From an uncultured Clostridia bacterium (GTDB lineage Bacteria; Bacillota; Clostridia; Oscillospirales; JAAYOS01): a stretch of DNA of 54,390 nt. Under the pieces are notes generated by a model that did not search any database, was not told the DNA's origin, and was given only the letters and a program-made list of their open reading frames with translations. Location: positions 1 through 54,390 of the forward strand of contig CANRJS010000011.1 in assembly GCA_947631015.1 (NCBI GenBank). The letters run 5' to 3'. A program made the position numbers and the translations under genes. Shown one piece after another: positions 23,788 through 31,850 of the stretch; positions within the stretch are counted from its first letter, which is position 1; each line of letters opens with the position of its first letter.

Positions 23788-25695
23788 TCAGTCTATCGCC
23801 TTCGTCGCTATCTTCTCGTTGATAATGGCAAGGAAATCCTCGAACGGCATGGCTCCCATGTCCTCGCCCGCGCGGGTGCGGACGGAGACGGTGCCGTTCT
23901 CCGCCTCGCGGTCGCCGACGACGAGCATGTAGGGTATCTTCTGCATCTGCGCCTCGCGGATCTTGTAGCCTATCTTCTCGTTGCGGAGGTCGGCCTCGGC
24001 GGAGATCTTCTCACCCTCGAGCTTCTCACGGAGCGTGGAGGCGTAGTCGTTTGCGCGGTCGGTTATCGGCAGCACCTTCACCTGCACCGGCGCAAGCCAC
24101 GTCGGGAACGCTCCCGCGAAGTGCTCGGTTATCACTCCGATGAACCGCTCTATCGAGCCGAACACGACGCGGTGTATCATCACGGGGCGGTGCTTCTGCC
24201 CGTCCGCGCCGGTGTACTCGAGCTCGAAGCGCTCCGGCAGCTGGCTGTCGAGCTGGATCGTGCCGCACTGCCAGGTCCTGCCGAGGCAGTCCTTGATGTG
24301 GAAGTCGAGCTTCGGGCCGTAGAACGCGCCGTCGCCCTCGTTTACGACGTAGGTCTTGCCCATGTCGGTGATGGCCTGACGGAGGATGTTCTGGTTCTCC
24401 TCCCACTCCTCGACGGTGCCGATGTGGTCCTCCGGCATGGTCGAAAGCTCTATCTCGTAGGGCAGCCGGAAGAGCGAATACACCTCGTCAAAGAGGCGAA
24501 CGACGTTCTTTATCTCGTCGCTCATCTGCTCGCGGGTCATGAATATGTGCGCGTCGTCCTGCGTGAAACAGCGGACGCGGAAGAGACCGTGGAGCGTTCC
24601 GGAGAGCTCGTGGCGGTGGACAAGCCCCAGCTCGCCGCAGCGGAGCGGCAGGTCGCGGTAGGAGTGCGGCTCGGAGGCGTAGACGAGCATACCGCCCGGG
24701 CAGTTCATCGGCTTGATGCCGAAGTTCACGTCGTCAATGACGGTCGTGTACATGTTGTTCTTGTAGTGCTCCCAGTGGCCGGAGCGCTCCCAGAGGCCAC
24801 GGTTGAGCATCATCGGCGTGCTTATCTCGACGTAGCCGTAGCGCTTGTGTATCTCGCGCCAATAGTCAATGAGGCGGTTCTTCAGCATCATACCCTTCGG
24901 CAGGAAGAACGGGAAGCCGGGGCCTTCGTCAAAGAACGCGAACAGTCCGAGCTCGCGGCCGAGGCGGCGATGGTCGCGCTTCTTTGCCTCCTCGAGCATA
25001 CGCAGATGCTCATCAAGCTCGTCCTTTGTCGCAAACGCGACGGCGTAGACGCGGCAAAGCATCTTGCGGTTCGAGTCGCCGCGCCAGTAGGCGCCGGTGG
25101 CGCTCGTCAGCTTGAACGCCTTGAGACGTCCCGTATCCGGGACGTGAGGGCCGGCGCAGAGGTCGGTGAAGTCGCCCTGCTTGTAGAAGCTTATGACGGC
25201 ATCCTCCGGCAGGTCGTCAATGAGCTCTACCTTGTACGGCTCACCGCGCTCCTCCATGAACTTCCGCGCCTCGGCGCGCGGGAGCTCGAAGCGTTCGAGC
25301 GGTATCTTCTGCTTGATTATCTTCTTCATCTCGGCCTCTATCTTCTCGAGGTCCTCCGGCGAGAACGGGGTCTCGACGTCGAAGTCGTAGTAGAAGCCGT
25401 CCGCGATGGCGGGGCCTATCGCAAGCTTCGCCTCGGGATAGAGGTGCTTGACCGCCTGCGCCATGATGTGCGAGGCGGTGTGGCGGAGGGTATGCAGTCC
25501 CTCCGGGTCGTTTGCCGTGAGGAGGTTAAGTTTATCCCCCTCGTGAAGTTCCGTTCGGATGTCGCAGACCTCGCCGTTTATCTCGGCGGCGCAGACCGCG
25601 CGGGCAAGTCCCTCGCTGAGAGTCTTCGCCGCGTCGAAGGCGCTCGCGCCGTCCGCGACGGTGAGCGGACTGCCGTCCTTCAGAATGATGTTCAT
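23788..25695 (-). CDS. thrS: Threonine-tRNA ligase
   Basis: This 635-residue class II synthetase charges tRNA-Thr with threonine. The N-terminal TGS domain (1-60) is followed by the editing domain with HTASHIMAQAVKHLYP, which carries the HxxxH site. The catalytic core has motif 1 region MKNRLIDYWREIH, motif 2 YRDLPLRCGELGLVHRHELS and motif 3 HRVVFGSIERFIG. The C-terminal anticodon-binding domain begins TWLAPVQVKVLPI. Length is normal for the family. The ATG at 25695 follows GGAGGACG. A T-box leader upstream couples expression to uncharged tRNA-Thr. Confidence 0.97.
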   Translation of the reverse strand: MNIILKDGSPLTVADGASAFDAAKTLSEGLARAVCAAEINGEVCDIRTELHEGDKLNLLTANDPEGLHTLRHTASHIMAQAVKHLYPEAKLAIGPAIADGFYYDFDVETPFSPEDLEKIEAEMKKIIKQKIPLERFELPRAEARKFMEERGEPYKVELIDDLPEDAVISFYKQGDFTDLCAGPHVPDTGRLKAFKLTSATGAYWRGDSNRKMLCRVYAVAFATKDELDEHLRMLEEAKKRDHRRLGRELGLFAFFDEGPGFPFFLPKGMMLKNRLIDYWREIHKRYGYVEISTPMMLNRGLWERSGHWEHYKNNMYTTVIDDVNFGIKPMNCPGGMLVYASEPHSYRDLPLRCGELGLVHRHELSGTLHGLFRVRCFTQDDAHIFMTREQMSDEIKNVVRLFDEVYSLFRLPYEIELSTMPEDHIGTVEEWEENQNILRQAITDMGKTYVVNEGDGAFYGPKLDFHIKDCLGRTWQCGTIQLDSQLPERFELEYTGADGQKHRPVMIHRVVFGSIERFIGVITEHFAGAFPTWLAPVQVKVLPITDRANDYASTLREKLEGEKISAEADLRNEKIGYKIREAQMQKIPYMLVVGDREAENGTVSVRTRAGEDMGAMPFEDFLAIINEKIATKAID

Positions 25696-25731
25696 AAAAC
25701 GTCCTCCTTCTTCCGAAGTATTTCCCGAGAA

Positions 25732-25995
25732 ATGAAAACCCACCCTCGGGACGAAAATATCGTCTCAAGGGTGGGGATGATCCTCACGGTTCCACCTTGA
25801 TTGCGCCGCAGATGCGGCGCCGCTCGTTTCCGCTGTAACGTGCGGACGCGTCCCGCTCTACTCGCGCGCGGCGCTTTCGGCGGGCGGCTCGCGGGCGGTA
25901 TGCGCGCGCGCCCCACACGGAGGTTTCAGCCATGCCCCCGCTCTCTTTGGAGGGGTAGAACCCGCGCCGTTGTCCCGGTCAAAGCCTTTAACGGT
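25732..25995 (-). promoter_or_regulatory. T-box riboswitch leader of thrS
   Basis: On the minus strand the T-box signature AAGGTGGAACCGTG is at 25786-25799. It is followed by a terminator stem CCCACCCTTGAGACGA/TCGTCCCGAGGGTGGG (25739-25775) and TTTTCATTT. Upstream is a Stem I-like region with AGAGAGCGGGGGCATGG and an ACC triplet (threonine codon) within CATACCGCCC near 25895-25903, a likely specifier. Binding of uncharged tRNA-Thr should favour the antiterminator formed with the T-box bases. The specifier assignment is tentative. Confidence 0.88.
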
Positions 25996-25998
25996 ACA

Positions 25999-26027
25999 AA
26001 TATATCACGGGGTCATGGGTTTGTCAA
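25999..26027 (-). promoter_or_regulatory. Promoter of the thrS T-box transcript
   Basis: On the minus strand a perfect TTGACA, 17 bp and TATATT lie just upstream of the T-box leader. Confidence 0.75.
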
Positions 26028-26091
26028 GGGGTTTTGCGCCATTCTTCGCCGCCGTACAGCTCCGAGAAGGTCATGAAGCCGGCGTCTGCTG

Positions 26092-26526
26092 TCAGGGCTG
26101 CTTCGTCCCCCGAACATACGCCTGCATGGCGCAGCCGACCTCGCCCTTGGGTATTCTGTGAAAGCCCAGTCCTTCGTAGAAGCTCTCGCGGCCGCTTGCG
26201 GCGACGAGCGTCACTGTCGCCCACGTGCCGGAGGGCAGCATCTCGGATATGAGGTCGACGGCGCGGTTGACGAGCGCCGAGCCTATCCCCTCGCCCCGCC
26301 TATCCGGGCGGACGAGCAGGTCGGCTATGACGAACACATACGCGCCGTCTCCCGCGACGCGAACCATCCCGACGGTCTCGCCGCCGTCCTCTGCGCTCAG
26401 GCGGACGAGTGACGCCGCAAGCGCCTTCTTCAGCCGTCCGCTCTCAAGCGGCTCAAAGCCGCTCGCAAGGCGAAGCTTCTGAAACTCCACCATATTCAGC
26501 CGGTTCTCGTAAACTCTGAATGACAA
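26092..26526 (-). CDS. GNAT family N-acetyltransferase
   Basis: This 144-residue protein is a GCN5-related acetyltransferase that moves an acetyl group from acetyl-CoA to an unknown amine. The acetyl-CoA loop is visible as VRPDRRGEGIGSALVNRAV near 71-89. The C-terminal FYEGLGFHRIPKG segment is also typical. The start appears to be TTG at 26526, with GAGG 6 nt upstream; an ATG 11 codons later is the alternative. It has its own transcription direction on the minus strand, ahead of the thrS leader. Confidence 0.85.
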   Translation of the reverse strand: MSFRVYENRLNMVEFQKLRLASGFEPLESGRLKKALAASLVRLSAEDGGETVGMVRVAGDGAYVFVIADLLVRPDRRGEGIGSALVNRAVDLISEMLPSGTWATVTLVAASGRESFYEGLGFHRIPKGEVGCAMQAYVRGTKQP

Positions 26527-26678
26527 GCTCTCCCTCTCCCCGCGTTATCCGTATATATCCCTGCTCCATTATACTCCCGCACGCTTCCCGTGCGGCATAA
26601 ACTCACCGTAAAATCATACCATATACCGTGCGCCCGCGCAAGCGCCGGACGAAATATTGCTTTTTTCACCAACCGCTC

Positions 26679-26707
26679 TTGCTTTTCTTTCGCAGATAGG
26701 TTAAAAT
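26679..26707 (+). promoter_or_regulatory. Promoter of the Asp23 - FakA-like - RecG operon
   Basis: TTGCTT, 17 bp and TAAAAT lie about 42 bp upstream of the Asp23 start. Confidence 0.65.
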
Positions 26708-26748
26708 AAATTTTGTATAGTGTCAACTTCTGTTTCGGAGGTGGCTTG

Positions 26749-27090
26749 ATGAAGATCTCTCTTGACAGGGGCACCCTTGAGATAACGAACGATGTGCTCA
26801 CCGAGATAATAACCGGAATAGTGAGCGGATGCTTCGGCGTAAAGGGCATGGCCGGGAAGAGTCAGGGCGGCATCGTCCGCCTGATAAAGCGCGAGAGCGC
26901 CCCGCGCGGCGTCACCGTCACGGAAAAGTCGGACGGGACCGTCTCCGCCGGACTGCATGTCGTTATCCGCCACGGCGTCAACATCAGCGCCGTCTGCCGC
27001 TCGATGATAGAGGCGATACGCTACAACGTCGAGGCGCAGACAGGCGTCCACGTCTCGAGCGTGGACATCTGCGTTGACAGCGTGATATAA
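26749..27090 (+). CDS. Asp23/Gls24 family protein
   Basis: This 113-residue protein belongs to the Asp23/Gls24 (YloU-like) family, small proteins linked to cell-envelope homeostasis in Firmicutes. The pattern LEITNDVLTEIITGIVSGCFGVKGM near the start and SAVCRSMIEAIRYNVEAQTG towards the end are family features. The ATG at 26749 has CGGAGGTGG upstream. In most Firmicutes this gene precedes the DAK2-domain gene and recG, exactly the order here. Confidence 0.9.
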   Translation: MKISLDRGTLEITNDVLTEIITGIVSGCFGVKGMAGKSQGGIVRLIKRESAPRGVTVTEKSDGTVSAGLHVVIRHGVNISAVCRSMIEAIRYNVEAQTGVHVSSVDICVDSVI

Positions 27091-27153
27091 GGCGGTCCCC
27101 GGACTTTTACTCGAAAGTACGCCGTTTTTTACGGCTCGGAGGTGTAGAAGGAA

Positions 27154-28800
27154 ATGAATAAGATAGGCGGTTCCATGCTCGCGGCGATGATACTTGGCGG
27201 CGCCGCGGCGGTGGACAATCAGAAACAGGCGATAAACGAACTCAACGTCTTCCCCGTTCCGGACGGGGATACCGGCACGAATATGTCGCTGACGCTGCTA
27301 GCGGCGGCGGGAGAGCTTGAGCGTACCGCTCCCCGCACCGCCGCCGAGGCGGCGGACATCGCCGCCAAGGCGATGGTACGCGGCGCGCGCGGCAACTCGG
27401 GCGTCATACTCTCGCTGCTGTTCCGGGGCTTCGGAAAGTCGCTTGCGGGCAAGACCGAGATAGACGGAGACGAGTTTGCCGAGGCGATGACCGAGGGCGT
27501 CCGCTCCGCGTACAAGGCCGTCATGAAGCCCGCCGAGGGCACGATACTTACCGTCAGCCGCGTCGCAAGCGACTCCGCCAAGAGCTTCTCCATAGAGAAC
27601 CACGACCCCGAGGCGGTGCTGGAGGCGATGCTCGCCGCCGGATGCGCGGCGCTTGAGGAGACCGTCCACCAGAACCCGGTGCTTGAGAAGGCCGGAGTTA
27701 TAGACGCCGGCGGCAAGGGCTTCTGCGTGCTTATCGAAGCGATGCTCCGCACCCTTCGCGGCGAGGTGATAAAGCGCGAGGGCGCGGAGGAGGGCACGAA
27801 GCAGGCCGCCGACTTCTCCGACTTCGCCACCGAGGACATCACCTACGGCTACTGCACCGAGTACATCGTCAACCTCTCCCGCGAGGAGCAGGGCAAGAGC
27901 CACGAGGCTCTGCGCGCGTATCTCGGCAGCCTCGGAGACAGCCTCGTCTTCGTCGAGGACGAGGACATCATAAAGATACACGTCCACACGAACGACCCCG
28001 GCCTCGCCATTCAGGCGGGTCTCAAGCTCGGCTCACTCACGAAGATGAAGATAGACAACATGCGCGAGCAGCACACCGAGAAGGTCATCATCACCGGCAA
28101 GACCCAGCCCACGGCGAACGCGCGCGTCATAGCCGCGCCGGAGAAGCCCTACGGCTTCGTCGCGGTATGCGCCGGAGCAGGGCTCCGCGCGGTGTTTGAG
28201 GACATCGGAGTTGACAGCGTCGTCGAGGGCGGCCAGACCATGAACCCCTCCACCGAGGACATCCTCCGCGCGGTGGACGCCACCCCCGCAGAGACGGTCT
28301 TCGTACTTCCTAACAACAAGAATATCATCATGGCCGCCGAGCAGTGCGTGTCGATGAGCGACAAGAACGTCATAGTCCTCGGGACAAAGACGGTGCCGCA
28401 GGGCGTGAGCGCGATGCTCGCCTTCGACCCGGACGCCGAGACTGCGGCAAACCGCGAGGCGATGCTCGCCGCCGCCGCGCGCGTCCGCACGGGACAGGTC
28501 ACCTACGCCGCCCGCGACAGCCTCTTTGACGACAAGAAGATAAAGCAGGGCGACTACCTCGCCATTCAGGACGGACAGCTCATAGCAAACAACAAGTCGC
28601 TCGTGAGCACGCTCCGCCGCCTCGCAAAAGAACTTGGCCGCAAGCCTGCGGAGTTCGTGACCATCTTCTACGGAGCGGACGTCACCGAGGAGGAGGCCGC
28701 CGAGACCGAGAAGCTGTTCGGCGCGGAGTTCAAGGGCGCGGAAGTGAGCGTCGTTCCGGGCGGGCAGCCGGTCTACTACTACCTCATCTCCGCGGAGTAA
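27154..28800 (+). CDS. DAK2 domain fatty acid kinase-like protein (FakA/YloV)
   Basis: This 548-residue protein matches the YloV/FakA family. FakA phosphorylates fatty acids held by a FakB (DegV) partner so that they can enter phospholipid synthesis. The N-terminal DAK2 domain (about 1-205) holds NVFPVPDGDTGTNMSLTLL, the metal-binding DGDTGTN motif, and ARGNSGVILSLLFRG. The C-terminal half (300-548) carries VFVLPNNKNIIMAAEQ and the DegV-like fold. No FakB is in the window. It is 63 bp after the Asp23 gene and 6 bp before recG. Confidence 0.92.
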   Translation: MNKIGGSMLAAMILGGAAAVDNQKQAINELNVFPVPDGDTGTNMSLTLLAAAGELERTAPRTAAEAADIAAKAMVRGARGNSGVILSLLFRGFGKSLAGKTEIDGDEFAEAMTEGVRSAYKAVMKPAEGTILTVSRVASDSAKSFSIENHDPEAVLEAMLAAGCAALEETVHQNPVLEKAGVIDAGGKGFCVLIEAMLRTLRGEVIKREGAEEGTKQAADFSDFATEDITYGYCTEYIVNLSREEQGKSHEALRAYLGSLGDSLVFVEDEDIIKIHVHTNDPGLAIQAGLKLGSLTKMKIDNMREQHTEKVIITGKTQPTANARVIAAPEKPYGFVAVCAGAGLRAVFEDIGVDSVVEGGQTMNPSTEDILRAVDATPAETVFVLPNNKNIIMAAEQCVSMSDKNVIVLGTKTVPQGVSAMLAFDPDAETAANREAMLAAAARVRTGQVTYAARDSLFDDKKIKQGDYLAIQDGQLIANNKSLVSTLRRLAKELGRKPAEFVTIFYGADVTEEEAAETEKLFGAEFKGAEVSVVPGGQPVYYYLISAE

Positions 28801-28806
28801 GGAAAA

Positions 28807-30855
28807 ATGATACCACTCGACACCGAAGTTAAATACGTCAAGGGCGTCGGAGAGAAAAAAGCCGGGTTTTTAGCAAAACTCGGCATTTTTTCTTTACGCG
28901 ACCTTCTTCGACACTTTCCGCGTGAATACGAGGACCGCCGCACGGTAAAGCGCCTCATCGACATACTGCCGGGCGAGAGTGCCTGCGTCGAGGGCGCGGT
29001 CGTCTCCGCTCCGCAGCTCAGCCGCATCCGGCGCGAGCTCGACATAGTTCGCTGCCGGATAAGCGACGGCTCCGCGACGTGCGAGGTCTCCTTCTTCAAC
29101 CAGAGCTGGCAGCGGAGCCGCCTCGTGCCCGGCGAGGAGTACGTCTTTTACGGGAAGTTCGGCGGCGACCTTCTCCGCCGCGAGCTCACAAATCCGGTCT
29201 TCGAGCCGGTGGGCGAGGCGCGGCAGACCGGGAAGATAGTCCCGGTCTATCCGATGACGGCGGGGCTCCGCCGCTCTGATATCACAAAGCTCATCGAGAC
29301 GGCGCTTGCCGCCGCCGAAGGGCAGTTTCCCGAACCGCTTCCGGCGTCCGTCCGAGAGCGCTTCGGGCTTGTGGACGCAGAAAGCGCCTACCGCTCGATA
29401 CACTTCCCCGAGAGCGACGAAGCCCTCGCGGACGCGCGGCGGCGTTTCGTCTTTGAGGAGCTGTTCCTGCTCTCGCTCGGCCTCCGCCGCGCAAGAGAGG
29501 GCTACTCGGGCACGCCGCCGCACGTCGAACCGAGAGACACGGCGGAGTTCACGCGCGTCCTCCCCTTCCCGCTCACGCACGCGCAGGAGCGCGCAATATC
29601 CGAGATAAAGCACGACCTCTGCTTCGGCACGAGGCCGATGAACCGCCTCGTGCAGGGGGACGTCGGCTCGGGAAAGACCGTCGTCGCGGCGGCGGCGGCG
29701 TGGCTCGCGTGCAAGTCCGGCCACCAGACGGCGTTCATGGCGCCGACCGAGCTGCTCGCGGCGCAGCATTTCCGCTCGCTTGCGCCATTGCTTTCGCGCT
29801 TCGGCATCGCGACCGAACTTCTCACCGGCTCGCTCACCGTAGCGCAGAAACGCGCGGCGCAGTCGAGGATAGCCTCCGGCGAGGTACAGCTCGTGATAGG
29901 CACCCACGCGCTCATATCCGGCGGGGTGGAGTTTCATGACCTCGGACTCGTTATCACCGACGAACAACACCGCTTCGGCGTCCGCCAGCGCGCCGCGCTC
30001 GCCGCGAAGGGCTCCGAAGCGCACATCCTCGTCATGAGCGCGACGCCGATACCCCGCACGCTGTCGCTGATAATTTACGGCGACCTCGACCTGTCCGTCA
30101 TAGACGAGCTTCCTCCGGGACGCACGCCGATAAAGACGTCGGTGATAAGCGCGAACCGCCGCGAGGAGCTGTACGCCTCCATACGCCGTCTCATCGGCGA
30201 GGGGCGACAGGCGTACATCGTCTGCTCCCGCGTCGAGGACAGCGACGAGCCGGATGACGGGCGGAAGGCGGTCGAGGAGTACGCAAAGACGCTCCGCGAG
30301 GAGGTCTTTCCCGACCTGCGCGTCGAGTATGTCCACGGACGGATGAAGCAGAAGCAGAAGGACGAGGTGATGGAGCGCTTCGCCTCGGGCGAGGTGGACA
30401 TACTCGTCGCGACGACCGTCATAGAGGTCGGCATAGACGTACCGAACGCCGCGCTGATGGTCGTTGAGAACGCTGAGAACTTCGGGCTTTCGCAGCTCCA
30501 CCAGCTCCGGGGGCGCGTAGGGCGCGGCCGGTACGAGAGCTACTGCGTGCTCGTGCGCGGCGGCGGAGGCGAGGCGGCAAAGGAGCGCCTCGGCGTCATG
30601 CGCGACACGAACGACGGCTTCAGGATAGCCGAAAGCGACCTCAAACTGCGCGGGCCGGGCGACTTCTTCGGCTCACGGCAGCACGGTCTTCCCGCCCTCC
30701 GCGTCGCCGACCTCGACGCGGACGCCGAGACTATGACGCTTGCAAGCGAGGCGGCGGCAGAGCTCTTCCAAAAGGATCCCGCGCTCGCGTCGCCGGAATG
30801 CGCCGAAACGCTCGCCGCCGTGCGCGCGCTCTTCCGCGAGCAGGCGATGAACTGA
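28807..30855 (+). CDS. recG: ATP-dependent DNA helicase RecG
   Basis: This 682-residue helicase remodels stalled replication forks and Holliday junctions. The N-terminal wedge/OB domain includes VKGVGEKKAGFLAKLGI and HFPREYEDRR. Helicase motifs are all present: QGDVGSGKT (Walker A), DEQHRFGVRQR, MSATPIPRTL, then ATTVIEVGIDVPNA and QLRGRVGRG. The C-terminal LKLRGPGDFFGSRQHG is the RecG-specific signature. The start lies 6 bp after the FakA-like stop. A complete family A repeat begins 8 bp after the stop codon; no separate terminator is visible. Confidence 0.97.
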   Translation: MIPLDTEVKYVKGVGEKKAGFLAKLGIFSLRDLLRHFPREYEDRRTVKRLIDILPGESACVEGAVVSAPQLSRIRRELDIVRCRISDGSATCEVSFFNQSWQRSRLVPGEEYVFYGKFGGDLLRRELTNPVFEPVGEARQTGKIVPVYPMTAGLRRSDITKLIETALAAAEGQFPEPLPASVRERFGLVDAESAYRSIHFPESDEALADARRRFVFEELFLLSLGLRRAREGYSGTPPHVEPRDTAEFTRVLPFPLTHAQERAISEIKHDLCFGTRPMNRLVQGDVGSGKTVVAAAAAWLACKSGHQTAFMAPTELLAAQHFRSLAPLLSRFGIATELLTGSLTVAQKRAAQSRIASGEVQLVIGTHALISGGVEFHDLGLVITDEQHRFGVRQRAALAAKGSEAHILVMSATPIPRTLSLIIYGDLDLSVIDELPPGRTPIKTSVISANRREELYASIRRLIGEGRQAYIVCSRVEDSDEPDDGRKAVEEYAKTLREEVFPDLRVEYVHGRMKQKQKDEVMERFASGEVDILVATTVIEVGIDVPNAALMVVENAENFGLSQLHQLRGRVGRGRYESYCVLVRGGGGEAAKERLGVMRDTNDGFRIAESDLKLRGPGDFFGSRQHGLPALRVADLDADAETMTLASEAAAELFQKDPALASPECAETLAAVRALFREQAMN

Positions 30856-30862
30856 AAATTTT

Positions 30863-31774
30863 GCGGGCGGAGCCTGCAACCGCTTCATGTGGCGTGCCGC
30901 CCCGCACCCCTCCAGCGGGGAAGCCCCGCGAGCAATCGCGGGGCGAGACCCCGCGTCCCTAAGTGAGGCAGAGCCTCACCGGCAGATGTGGGGCATGCCC
31001 CACTCCCATCTAGCGGGGAAGCCCCGCGAGCAATCGCGGGGCGAGACCCCGCGTCCCTAAGTGAGGCAGAGCCTCACCGACACTTCGCGGGGCTGTGCCG
31101 CCCCGCACCCCTGCGCTACTTTTTGCTCGCGCAAAAAGTAGCCAAAAAGCGCGCTTAAGGGAGAGGGCTCCGCCCTCTCCCTTAATAATCCCTCTCCTGA
31201 ATACGACACACAACCGCAACCCGCATAACAGGACACACTCAGTATCAAACAAATCTGTCATCCAGCCGGGTGAGTTTCTGGGGAATATCTAGCTTTCTAC
31301 TGTATTCGACAACATCGAACAGTTCCTGCGTAGTAGAAATAAAAGTCCGGTCCTACGCTCACACTATAAGCGTAATGCAGAAGCTTCCCCGAGGAGACGG
31401 AACTTTCAGTTCTAGGGCAAAGCATGAGCGAGGAAGCTTGTACTAAGCTACGGACGGACGTCCCGCGTCGTAGAGACTTTCCGGTCAAAGGAAAGAGGGG
31501 TACATAGGGGAGAAAACCGTGGTTTTCTCCCCTATGTGTGCTTTTTGGTTACTTTTTGCACAAGCAAAAAGTAACGCAGGGCGCGGGGATGCAATCTCCG
31601 CAAAGTGCTCGTGAGGCTCTGCCTCACTCAAGGACGCGGGGCGCGCCCCGCAGATTCCCGCGGGGCTTCCCCGCTATAACGGGTGCGGGCTCTGCCCGCT
31701 CGGTCGCAGGGGGTCTCGCCCCGCAAATGCTCGCGGGGCTTCCCCGCTAGATGGGTGTGGGCTTCGCCCGCTGA
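30863..31774. repeat. Family A nested palindromic repeat, complete copy
   Basis: This 0.9-kb gene-free element lies between recG and spoIIP. A 459-bp core (31116-31574) is bounded on both sides by the palindrome TACTTTTTGC/GCAAAAAGTA, with CCAAAAAGC(G/A)C(G/A)C just inside as an inverted repeat. Just inside each end is a strong hairpin: TTAAGGGAGAGGGC on the left, GGGGAGAAAACC on the right. Outside are arms of about 200 bp, inverted relative to each other, each made of two G+C-rich hairpin units. The left arm shows the units as a near-perfect 98-bp tandem repeat (30914 and 31012). Nothing in it looks translated. Confidence 0.85.
30914..31109. repeat. 98-bp tandem hairpin units in the left arm of family A copy 3
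   Basis: Two consecutive units start AGCGGGGAAGCCCCGC at 30914 and 31012. Their first 67 bp are identical. Each holds hairpins GCGGGG/CCCCGC, GCGGGG-CGAGA-CCCCGC and GTGAGGC-AGA-GCCTCAC, then a fourth hairpin that differs: GTGGGGCATGCCCCAC in the first unit, GCGGGGCTG...GCCCCGC in the second. Confidence 0.85.
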
Positions 31775-31850
31775 TTGAACACGAGCCTCGTGTTATATTT
31801 TCCCTCCCTCCGGAATATCCTTCACTAGCAAAATGTTGACGGAGGCCGGA

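Noticed and set aside
28894-30501. 535-residue frame antisense to recG.
   Set aside because: It is the mirror of a well-supported gene. Long antisense frames are common in G+C-rich genes and this one is rich in Arg, Ala and Val without motifs. The same reasoning removes 39681-41288, 23734-25800, 13325-14767 and 16445-17830.
30914-31109. Direct repeats considered as a CRISPR array.
   Set aside because: Only two units, with almost no unique spacer between them and no cas genes. They are hairpin modules.
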